This document shows positions 11,320 to 22,800 of a stretch of DNA of 64,000 bases, one piece after another. Both the position numbers and the translations under genes were made by a program. Within the stretch, counting starts at the first letter, position 1, and each line of letters begins with the position of its first letter. The DNA is from Microbotryum silenes-acaulis (Eukaryota > Basidiomycota > Microbotryomycetes > Microbotryales > Microbotryaceae), in the NCBI GenBank assembly GCA_003665825.1, contig QPFY01000002.1:682001-746000 (forward strand), read 5' to 3'. The notes beneath the pieces were generated by a model. That model was given only the letters and a program-made list of their open reading frames with translations, was not told the origin of the DNA and ran no database searches.

Positions 11320-12199
11320 GCTTGTGTACGTGTCCTGCGATCTCCTGAAACGAGTAAGGGTCGGAAGCTCTAGTTGTGGGGGTGGGTGGAGTGGAGTGGA
11401 TTTTGGCGGCTTGGAACCTCGAATGGGCTGGCGATGGGATCAGACAACTCGGACGAGCCAGCTTGAGCGCTCGATTAGGCTGACTATACCCCGGACGTGG
11501 GGCGAGGTCAGGCGCGCCGTTTTGCGCGTGTCAAAAGGTCACCGTCAACAAAACAACTTCGTCGGAGGACGAAGGGACTCGAGAAGGTCCGACGAAGACC
11601 TGTTCGTCCCAATGCGAGAACCTAGGGCAAAGGAATGAGAGCCGATGAAGAACCGGATAAAAAGTGTGGGGCCCGAAGCTTCCCCGCACGTCGTGGCAGG
11701 AACACAACCAAGGCAAAATCGACGGACGGCCGGCCGGCCACAAGCTGGCTCCCAAGGTCCCCTAATGGTGTAAGGCAAGCAACCGTGAACGCCGCAGATC
11801 GAGCTTTCATCTGGGTTGAACCATGACTAACTAGTTGCTTCTGGAATCTCAATCAATGAAAGATGCCACTTAGTACTGCAAAGCTTCCTCCGCCGTGTGA
11901 ATCACTCGACCTCTCACCCCGTTCGTCGGCACATGGTCTCACAATAGGATGGGGGAATAGGGGCTCACGTGTCCGGCCCAAGGTTGAGGAGGTTTTTTGT
12001 AAGATATCTTCAGTGGACGCTGCTAAGGGACACACGATACGCGACCATGAAGGAAAATTGAAAATGCGCAGGCCGTACACAACAACAGATAAACACACAA
12101 GCTCTAAACTAATCGCCTGATTCAATGTTGCCCTCGCTCCAGCCAGCGACGCCACAGCGAGGCTTCGTAATCCGAAAGATAGATAAGATATCGACTCGA
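11320..12199. other. Intergenic region, no gene recognised
   Basis: This lies between the NTF2-like gene start and the velvet gene stop, both on the minus strand. Open frames are short and lack recognisable motifs. Confidence 0.5.
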
Positions 12200-13803
12200 C
12201 TAGTCGTCTCCTGCTAGCTCGTCTTCTTCCTCCAGTTCGGCCGCGGGTCTTTTGGCGTGCTTGCGAGTCCGAGCGACCTTGCGCGTCGGGATACGCGTCC
12301 CTTGCTTGGCGAAACACTTCGACAGCGGCGTCGGGTCTGCATCGAACCAGCCGACATTGAGCTCACTAGTGCATGAGAGTTCGAATACTTGAATTGAGGG
12401 CTTACCTAGCATCCCGTCAAACTTCTTGGCGCTCACAACATTGAAGACTTGGGTATACGTCGTCGCTTGCAGGGGCAGCTTTTGCCCGCTGGTGTCCAGA
12501 GTGTCACTAAATATAGAACATCATCCAAGATTTCCATGAGCTAAAATGATGCAGGTTGTGTCGGGTAGAAGATAGGCGCCACGTGACGAAGAGAGAGGAG
12601 TCACTCACAACCCGATCGACATGAGCCTCAACCGCAGCCGAAAACTGCCCTCGGTCCGCACCGACAAGTCGGGCAAGACAAAAAAGATCCCCGGCTCGCC
12701 TCGATCATCGGTCAATTTGAACGCATTGGCGTGCAAGGAGCCAATCAGGTTCGGTACAAGGGGAGCAGCTTGTTTGGAGAAGATGGGCATCGGAAGCGGT
12801 AGTGGTAGTCGAAGCCCTTGATGAGATGGCATGCACCCAGATCGCAAAGAGGAAAGTGGTGCAAGCGGGGCTCCCTGCCGATTCGCTCGTTCCTGACCAT
12901 CGGTTAGAGTCTTGGATGAATTCGTGTGGGCGAAGTTACTGGACAGTGACGTGTTCGAAGTGGTAATTGACGTGCCCCTCGACTGGTCCACCGGCTGCAG
13001 GGCGTGTCCGACTCGTGGGGACAGAGTCGGGGACGGTGGTGCCCTCGGCGAAGGTTCTTTCGGAGGTGCCCAACCGAGACTCGAACCTCCCGGAGTAGTC
13101 GAGCTACGGCCGACCTCGTGATGTTCTTCGGAAGATGATCGGCGTCGTATCCCTCCCTTCAAATCCTCCCTAACGGGGTGTTCACCATCCGCACTGGGTG
13201 GTGGCGTACGCAGTGAGAAGACGCTTCGCTCTGGTTCCGTGGGCGTCGATCTCGGATTCTCTGTGTGGACAGGCATTGGTGAAGGTGGTGTTGGATTCCG
13301 GGACCCGTACGATTGGAGGAGCATCGAGGGAGTGATCCCGCATGAGAGGGTGGGTGAGACGTTGCGGGTGAGGTTGATGTCGGCAAAATCGGAAGTCCAC
13401 AGATCGACGGCACAGATGAGGAAGGAGGTGTCGATCTGACTGTACCATTCATATAGCGAGTGTTTCAGTTGTCAGATTTCCGAGCCACAACACTGCGCGC
13501 GATCCGCATTTGAGGCGATAAGGTCACCATAAGCTGGTACTCACGACAGTGGCACGGGACGTCCGGTTGCTCGACTTTTGCAGACGAGCTTGGCTATCAG
13601 CGGAGGTGTGATGGGTCTCCGGTCCTGTTGCCAATTGAAAATAGTCAGTTTGTATGCTCTAAATTCACCTCGAAATTCACCATGTCTACCTCGCTGTGCG
13701 ATCCAGGGCCGTGGGAGAACACAGAAACAGTCGACGTACCCGATCGCCCAAGCCACACATCCGAGCGCGCACAGGCTGCTGGACCACCTCGAGTGATAAC
13801 TCA
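12200..13803 (-). CDS. velB: Velvet-domain regulator, VelB-like (5' end not resolved)
   Basis: Velvet proteins are fungal DNA-binding regulators that couple development to secondary metabolism. Exons 13803-13740, 13624-13545, 13439-12609, 12506-12406 and 12336-12200 splice in phase. The joined frame gives LEVVQQPVRARMCGLGDR, DRRPITPPLIAKLVC, IDTSFLICAVDLWTSDFADI, LIGSLHANAFKLTDDRGEPG, FFVLPDLSVRTEGSFRLRLR, VVSAKKFDGML and DPTPLSKCFAKQGTRIPTRK, the full set of velvet blocks. A Pro/Ser-rich insert of about 150 residues splits the domain after ITPSMLLQSY, as in VelB. A basic tail (RTRKHAKR) precedes the acidic C-terminus. Upstream coding must exist, because exon A starts in mid-codon. The stretch 14697-14500 (MADTYASVSVETTS...) could be the first exon but could not be joined cleanly. 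The family is firm; the subtype is inferred. Confidence 0.85.
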
Positions 13804-16800
13804 CTGCACAAGGCGGGAAGAGGGAAAAACTGAGGTCAATACCAGGAATCCATCAAATGATGAAGGGGTTACAGAGCAGCTGCTGCGACCCGAGCCGGCA
13901 GCGTGTGGCTTCCGGGTGAGCCCAATTCAGGAGGACGGATGGTTCAGCATGCGCATCATCACTCCTCGCGGTCGAGGGAAGGGTTGCAGCTACCTGAAAT
14001 AGACCACACAGGTACATCAAGTGTAAACTCCTCTTTGCGCCTTGTGAATGCTGTCCCCCCAGCGCGATCACTGGGGCAGATGACGCCTAGGGTCGCAGAT
14101 CACCTCCTCGGAGCGCAGTCCCACAGGGGTGGGCCGGGTGGGTCGGGTGTCGGTCTCGCAAACAGCATGAGTGTTCCGGTGCACGACGACGCCCGAACAT
14201 ACTGGTCGCAATTGAGCCCATAAAAGTCCGAGCACCTACCGATCTTGATCCACCCGCGACGAACCCCCGGCTGCTGCGAGCAAGGCTTCGACAGACATCG
14301 CAGTTCAACTGCTCGATCGTCGCGCCGCGGGCTTGGGAGTCGAGAGGCTCAGCTGCGAGGGGTAAGGGACGGCGGTCCAGGTCCGAGCTGGTGCGACCTG
14401 CTTCAGTGTACGACCGAGGGGCCAGCCACGATTGCTCTACTCAGTATGGGCACAAACAGGACTTGACCTAGACGAGGTGAAGGTAGGTACTCACGTGTAT
14501 CAAGTGTTGAGTAAGCAGCGGAGCCGCAATGCCGCGGGAGTTTCAATGTTGCTACGTGCTGCGCTCACGTTCGGAGTCGTCGTCGAAAGCTGCTGCGGCG
14601 CTGACCCAAGTGGGGCGGCAGCCAATGATGACGTCGGTCCAGAAGCGGGCACGACAGAGGTAGTTTCGACGGAGACGGAAGCGTAGGTATCAGCCACTAC
14701 AGGATCTTACGGCTCCTCACATTGATGGCATGCATCGATGCCAGGCTTTCGGTCAAGCACAAGCCGTGGTCTCCGACTACGACATGGGAACGCTCACCTT
14801 TTTAGTCGGTCTGATCCAATTTGGTCCTGAACTGCCTGGCGCGAGAAGGATCGCCCGCCGCGCGCGCGGAAGTATCTCGACTGGAAGCACGCCCTCGGGC
14901 GAGCGCGGCAGCAGCGCAATTTCAGGAGCGCTGAGCGACCGTGGCAGAGGTTTTCTGCTGGAGTCTAACGAGGTGTAGAGATAAAGGGGAGAAGGGGGGA
15001 GGGGGAGGGGGTGGACGAGGAGAAGGCAAAGCGTGAATACGAAAATCATTCGCATGGGGCCTCTCCTCGCAGTCATATGGGGGTCGTTTTCGGTTCAATA
15101 CAGCCGCGAAAAGAGGGAGATATGAACTTCATGGAACCGCAAGTCGAAGTTAGAAATGCCAACTCCGACTCGCGCCCGACTCCAAGGCAAGTCCCTGCTG
15201 ACTAGAGCCGACTCACGCCCGACGGATCGGTCAAAAATCCGAGTGCGTGCCGATTCGCGTGCGACTCGTCGTTCCTTGGACCGTCAATCGCGAAACGCAA
15301 GTCGTCGAGCGATCCAGTCGGTTCCGACGAAGCCCCCGCCCCCCGCGTTCGGCGTTCATGCCGGTCATGGAAAATTTCCCCGGATCCGCTGGGTTCGGTT
15401 GCGATCACGCGACCTTGGGGACGGAGGGTGAACTCACAGCGATTCCGGAGACTATGAGCGAGGCCGACGTTCCTGGGCAGTCCAACCAGCGCCAGAAGTT
15501 TTGTGGAACGGCGGGGGGTTTCCGAGTTACAGTGGAGGCCGAACTGCACGATCGAGCCGATGACCGAGCGTTAAAACTTGCGGTGGCTAGATCGGTGCAA
15601 TAGCGCGAGACGCGCAGCAAAGTCCGTAGCGGGCAGGGTCGGGGATGAAGTGAGTAGGCGTTGGATGGGAAAAAGAAAGGTGCTCGACGTCCTGGATGCT
15701 GTGTATCAACGACCTCACGAACGTGCGATGATCTATAGAAACAAGCGGTAGCGAAGGCAGAGCCAGGAGTAGGAGGAGAGGGGAGGGAGGAGGTGCTGAC
15801 AAGGGTTCAGTGACGACCGAGTCGGATGCGAAACATCTCTCGACTCGGGAACAGGGGAAAAGGAGGGCGAATCGGTTGAGTGGAAATTCGCAATCGCGAC
15901 AGGAGACCGCCTCGTTTTTTAATCCAGGCGCGCCCCGGATCCCTTCCCCCACTCCCCAACCAGAAGAAGGAGCCCGAGTCCGGACCCTGTTTTGACATGA
16001 CCGCTGCACCAGAGCCGAGAAGTAATGTACACATCCTATGACATATCGAATTATTCCCTTCCTGATCCACCCCAAGGTGGGTTGGCACTACATGCCATGA
16101 GCTCGGACCCTGGGGGTATTTCTCCGTCTCGTCCCGAGGGAGGTAATCTGGAGCTGCCCCGGGAAGGCAGGTAAATCGGTTGATTTGAAAAGTCAAACAC
16201 CTGGGTCCCCCACATTCCACCTAGCCTGATTCCCCCACGCTCTAGCACGTGCCCGGGACAGTGGTCTCTGCCCGGTGGTGCCCAGTGCCCCACGCTTTGG
16301 ATTGGAGGGAGAAAAGACAGTGGACCCGAGCTCAAAGGCCCCTGTCCGCTCGAGGAGCGTGCTAGCGTGCGTTGCGGACTCAGCGCGCTCTCTCGGCGGC
16401 GCCGATCCTCTCACGAATGGACGCTACCATGCGTTGTCTCGAACCTGAATTACCCACCAACCAAGCGCGGATCGTCCCACCGGAGCCTTCGTTGCGCTTC
16501 CATGCAAGTTCAAGGAGATGCGTGTGCACGGTGCTCATTTACATTTCCGAAACCGTGCTGCCCATGCGGATCTTTTTCTTTCGGCCGTCGGACAACATGA
16601 ACCGGACCACACATCCAAGCCTCCCGTCTGCCCCAGGTCTCTTCATCCCTTTATATAGCCCCTCTTCGTGCCGGGAATTGCATCTTCCCAAGCTCCTAAT
16701 GGGACTTCCGGCCGGCGAGGGTCTGAGCGACCGAACTCGGCGGTCAGTCCACGACGGTGCGCCCTCCCGAGACTCCACCTGACAAGGGTCGCGTGACGGC

Positions 16801-17140
16801 ACCGCGACAACGGGTGTTCCTCCGACGTCGAAGAAAAGAACGCATCACCAAATTGGAACGTCAGGAGAGTGTGTCCGGAAATGTACGTCGAACGACACAG
16901 CGCTAGCCTGGAATTCTCCTATGATACGGTAACTCGAGTCGGGGTCGAGTCATGGGGGGCAGTGACGCTAAACGTTGAGACACCCGGCTCTGGGGGCTCG
17001 GCCTACGGTGGGACCTTGAGTATCGAGATATCGGGCATCGATTGCATTATGCAATCGGGTCTGTTTATTTTGACTTAGGGTGTTGTCTAGCTGAGCGTCA
17101 TACTCACTCGGCAATGGCTCATCTACAGGCAATGGCTCAA
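13804..17140. other. About 3.3 kb without a confirmed gene (velvet 5' region plus intergenic)
   Basis: The right part of 13.8-14.7 kb probably contains the first exon or exons and promoter of the velvet gene; candidate first exon 14697-14500. From 14.7 to 17.1 kb only short, compositionally biased open frames occur on both strands. No domain, RNA gene or long repeat was recognised. Confidence 0.45.
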
Positions 17141-19390
17141 TTACAGCTTGCTCGACGTGAGACCTATCTCGATCTGCGGGTGGGAGACGGGCGATCTTGC
17201 CTTGAGTCATCCCAGAACGGCGAAAAGGTCGTTAGAACGCTGCCTATCAAACTCACAGCCAAGACCTTGTTAAAACCCTCAATCAAGTCACGCTTCAGAT
17301 CGTCAAAGTCCTCCAAGCCGATAGAGAGACGCACTGGATAAATGCATGGCTCGGCGAGACATCAGCTCGGTTAAAATGGGTCAGGTCTCGGGCCCCGAGA
17401 CAACCTACAGAGTCTCGGATCAGATCCAGGGTCAGACATGACTCGCTGCTCAATCAATGACTCAACGCTCCCGAGCGAGGTAGCAGGCTGCCGAGACAAA
17501 GACCAGACTTCAGCCATTTGGGATCAACACTTGCGATCCCCAATCGGCGATGACTCACCACGAACAGTCGAAGCGCGTGACCGAGGTGGACGGCGTAAGA
17601 TTCCTTCGTGGTCATGAAGGCGAAGCATGCACTACCGATGGTCATCTGTCTACCTTCACCGACAAAATCTTTGGCGTCCTTTTGGAGGGAGACGTGGAAG
17701 ACGTGGGCGACCACGCCCGAGGGACCGTCGAGCGAGGAGTTTGGCGCCGCGCGAGTCAGCGAGGCGAGCCACTGTGCCAGAGCCGTAGCTGTCTTGGCTT
17801 GGCGAGTCACTCGGACCGCAAGAGTCCGCAAGGATCGCAGCAAGAGCCATGATTCAAGTGAACCCTCGTTCGATCCCGTGTACGTCCGATTGTGCCACAG
17901 CTGCGAGGGCAAGACCATGCGTGGGTCAATTAGGTGAATTCGGTCACTCGGGCTCCTTGGGAGGGCCTTATCGGCTCACGTTCAGCCACGACTGCTTGTC
18001 TTTGACACTGACGGTGCCGCAGAGCAAATCGGAATGACCACCAAAGTACTTGGTACCAGAGTCTGTGGACGAGAATCAAATGTTTGTCAGTGCCGTGTTT
18101 TGACCGCGTCCGATCTACCTCTTGACTAGGGACTGACGCATGACGATGTCGGCGCCCCACTTGAAGGGATCCTGAAGTGGGGGCGGTGCAAATGTCGAGT
18201 CGACGACCATGGTACCGCCCGCGGCATGGGCCTTTTGGGCGTCTGGGGTGCAACAAGCAGTATCCGGATATGGGAAGGGGTCAGCTCAGTGCGAATCCCT
18301 CGTAGTACCGCCGCGGAAGATGACCTTCGACTGACAAGCTTCGATGCTCCTGCATTCGCCGGTTGGGTTCAGGGGCGTCTCGAGCCAGACCAGCAACTTC
18401 TTGTCCTTCGGATAGGCGTCATCGAGCTTGATTACACTCTAGAAACACAACAATGGTAAGATACGGACCAGTTTAACCCCTGACTCATACTTTCCTTGGT
18501 TCGGTCGGGATCGAGGCGAGTGTTTTGGGTGGAAGCGTACTCACAACTCGGTCCTCGCCTCTGGTCTTTCGGTAGACCTCGATCGAGGCATGGCAGCCAT
18601 GGTAGCCGTCGGTGATGGCGATGACGTCGGGAAGAATGTACAGTAAGATTGCGAACGTGGCGGCGATCCCACTCGCTAGTCAATAGTATCAGATCCAAAG
18701 TCGTCAGTTCCTTCCGGCTTCGGCGAGAGTTTACCGGCGATAAGGGGGGAGGAGTTTTTGGTTGCATGGGTCGCCGGAAGGGCAGGAAGAGTGCATAACG
18801 GTCGGGCCAAGGAAAATGATGCATATGACCGGCAGCAGGTAGGATGTACCGGGAACTTACGGTAGGCGATGGTCGGCTGGCCGATGATCGCCGAGAGCAC
18901 GGCTTCGGCTTGAGTCAAAACCGGCTGGGTGTACCTGCCGTCGGGATTGGTTCCGCGTCCAAGAGGGCCTTGATGTCAGCGCAATGGCAAGCGAGGAGAT
19001 ACAAGAGGATCACTTGCCACATACCTGGAGTAGATGTCCCGCGAGGGAGTGGACGGATCCCACTCGGTAGTGTAATGGCCCGGAGCGGCGGCAAGGATCT
19101 CCGCAGGAGATGGGGCCCGAAACGTGGTGCTGACGCTGTTGGGGGTGCAAAGGATGGGAAATACACTGTCATCAGCTCACGTGCCCTTCACGTCGCTCGG
19201 CAACAACATGAAGGGGCCTTCTGCGCCCCAGCAATGTGGCACGATGCTCCGCTGCTAGTCTATGCCCGTCTTCGCTGCATGCTCACCTGATGGGCGGCGC
19301 AACCTCGGGCCGAGCGACGAGGTGGTGATCGGCGTGGAGCAGACGCGTGCTCAGATCCTCCTCGGCTTTGCCGGCGTTAGAAGGGGGCAT
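17141..19390 (-). CDS. Cys/Met-metabolism PLP-dependent enzyme (cystathionine synthase/lyase family, YHR112C-like)
   Basis: Eleven exons: 19390-19287, 19135-19025, 18934-18861, 18675-18545, 18438-18336, 18242-18138, 18062-17980, 17900-17559, 17487-17409, 17333-17257 and 17200-17141 (422 aa). Family blocks appear in order: STRLLHADHHLVARPEVAPP near residue 14, VSTTFRAPSP, YSRYTQPVLTQAEAVL, ITDGYHGCHASIEVYRKTRG, VWLETPLNPTGECR, AHAAGGTMVVDSTFAPP, ADIVMHSGTKYFGGHSDLL (Schiff-base Lys about 214), LESWLLLRSLRTLAVRVTRQ, PATSLGSVESLIEQR and LRLSIGLEDFDDLKRDL. These enzymes bind PLP and carry out C-S bond chemistry on sulfur amino acids; the exact substrate cannot be read here. The last exon is the least certain. 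The 5' end is only 224 bp from a Helitron terminus. Confidence 0.85.
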
Positions 19391-19824
19391 TTGAAGTCTT
19401 GATGTGTCGTGGAGTGAGGATTGAAGTGGAGCTGGATGCACTCGAGGGAAGTGCAGCGAGGTGTGGAGTGCCGACTTGGGATAGCCAGGGTGAGTCGCGC
19501 GTCCACTCGCGCGCAAAGACTGGGTCCGTGCGCGGCCCAGCGAAGCAGATTGGGGCTGCTGCTGGCTGCGATATGCTGCGTTAATAGTGCTGCGATCAGG
19601 GCCATTAGTAACTACTAGGTTCGGCGGCGCGCTCCGCGCGCCTCCTCACCACTGTGACCGTCACCAATGACTCGGTGACCCGCTGTAACGTACCGTACTT
19701 TCGTTGCAGCCGGCAGAGTCGCGTGGGACGACAAACGAACTACAGTCTTCATTTCATGCGAGCTGCGGGATGGCGAGCCTCTGCTGACTGTCGCAGGTTC
19801 ACTATGGAGTTTTGTTATAAATCT

Positions 19825-22800
19825 TCATTCTATTAAGCCAAAAACCCTTCTAAAAACTATGTTTTCTGTTACATTATCTGCTTCCCCATCCTCAGTAGGG
19901 TGAAGCAAAACTTTCACACCGTCCACACTCGTTGCCCGGGACAACGCGACGTACAGTTGGCCGTGAGAAAAAACGGGTGTTTCCAGACACACCCCTACCT
20001 GCGCAAGTGACTGCCCCTGCGACTTGTTGATGGTCATAGCCATTGCCAGCCGAATAGGAAACTGGGTCCGGTGCAGAGTGAACGGAAGACCAGCTGATGA
20101 TCCTGTTTTCAGTGTGATGCGCGGCAATAAGACGGGCTGCCCAGCATGATCTCCTGTGAGGATGATTGTCTCGAGGACGCGGGTGTGTAACCGCGTTAAC
20201 AATAGTCTTGTGCCGTTGCACAGCCCCGCAGCCGGATCCAAGTTCCGGAGGAGCATAACGGGACATCCTACTTTGAATTTTGCAGCATGCAACGGCATCC
20301 CTGCGATGTTGAGACTCTGAAGGTACTCGATCGAGAACAGTGACTCGTCTTCGTCTTCGACCGAATCCGCGCTGTAGAACGTTTGAGCGTCGCCCGGTAG
20401 CAGGTCGAGCACCATATCGTTGATCTGATCCACTTCTGAGTTTTTGGGCGCCAGAATTGTTCGATTGCTGAAGTAGGCAACTTTTTCGTCTGTTGACATG
20501 TTGTCCAGCTCGAGCACGGGAACGGGGTAAACATGTCTGATCAACCCGGATCTGTTTCTCGAGGCAGCCGGTAGGAGAAGATCGGATGGGAGCGCGATGG
20601 TGTCCTCTGTCTTGTTCGCCGAGCCGTCTCCGACCCCTAAGAGCCAATCTGCAAAGCCCTGTGCCTTTGTCCGTTCCGTTTCGGTCATGCGATCTGCAGC
20701 GGCCAGAAGACGCATGTTTGTCTGAGCTCGCACCGCAGGCTGTCAGTATAGGGTTTCAAAGGCAGGTAAGGAGTCTCCACTTACAGAGAGACGCAGTACT
20801 TCGACTTCTCCCCAGAAGTCAGCATTCATGATGCAAGCGTCGACAATCTGTGCAGGCGATGCCTTGGGAATAACGGGAAGGCATTGCTTCGGATCCCCTG
20901 TGAGGTTACAGCAGAGCCGGTCAGTTCTACCCTGCGCTGTCTTTAGAGAGAATGGAACACACCTGCCAACACGACGGTCACTCCACCGAATCGAGCCGTT
21001 GAGGATCGCACATCTTGCAACATCCTGTCCACCAGCTGGAAACATCGACGGTGCTGCATCGGTGCTTCGTCCCAGACGATCAAGTCGCACATCCGAAAAA
21101 GCTCGGCGAGCTGTCCTTGTTTCGGAACGTTGCACGTAGAGTCGTCGAAGATGTCGATCGGGATCTTGAACCGTGAATGTGCCGTTCTTCCTTTTGGCAG
21201 TAGCAGTGCAGCAATACCCGATGATGCAACGGCAAGAGCGTATTTTCCCTCGGACCGAATCCGAGCAAGGATCGTTTTTTCCAAGAACGTTTTGCCTGTC
21301 CCTCCTGGAGCATCGATGAAGAAGACCTTTCCGCGGTTGTTCAGGATTGAGTCAAGAACGGGTTCAACAACAATGCGTTGTTCGGTGTTGCACGACTCAA
21401 TGTTCTTTCTCCAGAGCGCATCCATTTCGTGAAGTTCCGCTGGTGTCGCTGATTCCTCCAGAATAAGACGGTTTGTTGCAGCTTCGTCATCGAACTGGAT
21501 TGTTGGCAACGGCAGACCGTGGTCTGCTAATGAGGAATCGAGCCGTTGGAGAATATTGTTGAGCTGAAGCAGCCCCCAGTTAGCGACATGCTCGGGCGTG
21601 ATCATCATCTGTTGCCTTTGGTTTCGGAGGTGGTACTCGACGTCCTGGGTGAGGTTGTCATAGTGCTTCGTCCACAACTGCGCCGCGTTTGTCACTCCAT
21701 CATCGGCCGTTAACAGCATGGCAAACAGGTGCCGCAGCTCGTGCCCAGTGCGGAAGATCGCCGCTTCGGTCAGACATCTGTCGGCTTCAGCGTCGTTGCG
21801 TAGGAGTCCCCGTTCGACACAGGCTTCCCGGAAGGTTCGAAACTCAACACCGTTGAACGTCCTCAGATGCGCAAACGTTGTCGGTGAAGGAACCTTGAGA
21901 AGAAGCAGTCTCAGGTAGTACCGCTCGCCGCCTTCAGGACCACAAAAAAAGATTCTTCCGATTGTCCGGTTGTCCCTTTTCCGTGGCACCCAAGCTCGAT
22001 CTTCGCTGTTCCACCTGAATCGGGTCGGCACGTCGGCGTAGAGCAATCCTTGCGCGTTGAGATCAGGAGGTGTCTTGGCGCACAGTTTCAGGAAGGCGGT
22101 TAACGTTGTCTCCGGTGGGGCTGATAGATCTGGAGCTCCCTTATCGGGGTCGAACCGAACTTCCTGCTCATTTGGGAGGTGCAGCGCGAGTCTGGCCACT
22201 GCGGGATCCCGATCGTGCATCTCGAATCGAAATATTCGGTGAATGGCTTCCGGAGCGCAAACATATCGAGCGTCAAGGAAGTCGTTGATTTCGTCTCGAG
22301 CTCCGGGTTCGTCGATCGTGAACGAAGTTCGGTCGTGTCCCTTGTAAACATATTTGTAGAGATATTTGACTGCTGCAACCCCGCTCGCAATTTCGACGTT
22401 GACATGACAATTGTACTTGGAAGCAAGCCACGGATTTGTAGGAACAACGTTTGCATCCGTATAAACTTCTTCTTGCGCTGTGCCCGGGAATTTGACATAT
22501 TGGTGTATTCCGCGACGCCGGTAGTGAGGATATCCACCGTCTTCGCTGGTCGTCCGCGGTTGAAGTCGTTTAGGAAGCCTTTTGGTACACTTCCCATGGT
22601 CGTCGTGGCACGCATGTTTGCCAGGACGATCACACCGCCGGTGGAGCATGCAGTTTGTGATAGTCTCAAACAACGCAGGGAACTTTTCGGGGTCCGGTAT
22701 TTCCGCAGTAACGATCTTGTCGTAGTCGTCAATTGTCTTTGGCTTGTCTTCTGGGTCCATGATTAAAAGGATGTGGGCGTGAGGCAGCCCGCGCTTTTGA

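Noticed and set aside
12336..12436. Read-through of the velvet gene between SAKKFDGML and TPLSKCF without an intron
   Set aside because: The frame is open, but splicing 12406 to 12336 restores the normal velvet spacing and uses good donor and acceptor sites.
15202..15603. Overlapping frames of about 115 aa on both strands
   Set aside because: G/C-rich open frames on both strands at once with no domain; typical of chance in this composition.
22179..22766. 195-aa plus-strand frame inside the Helitron
   Set aside because: Antisense shadow of the RepHel exon 3; no independent motif.
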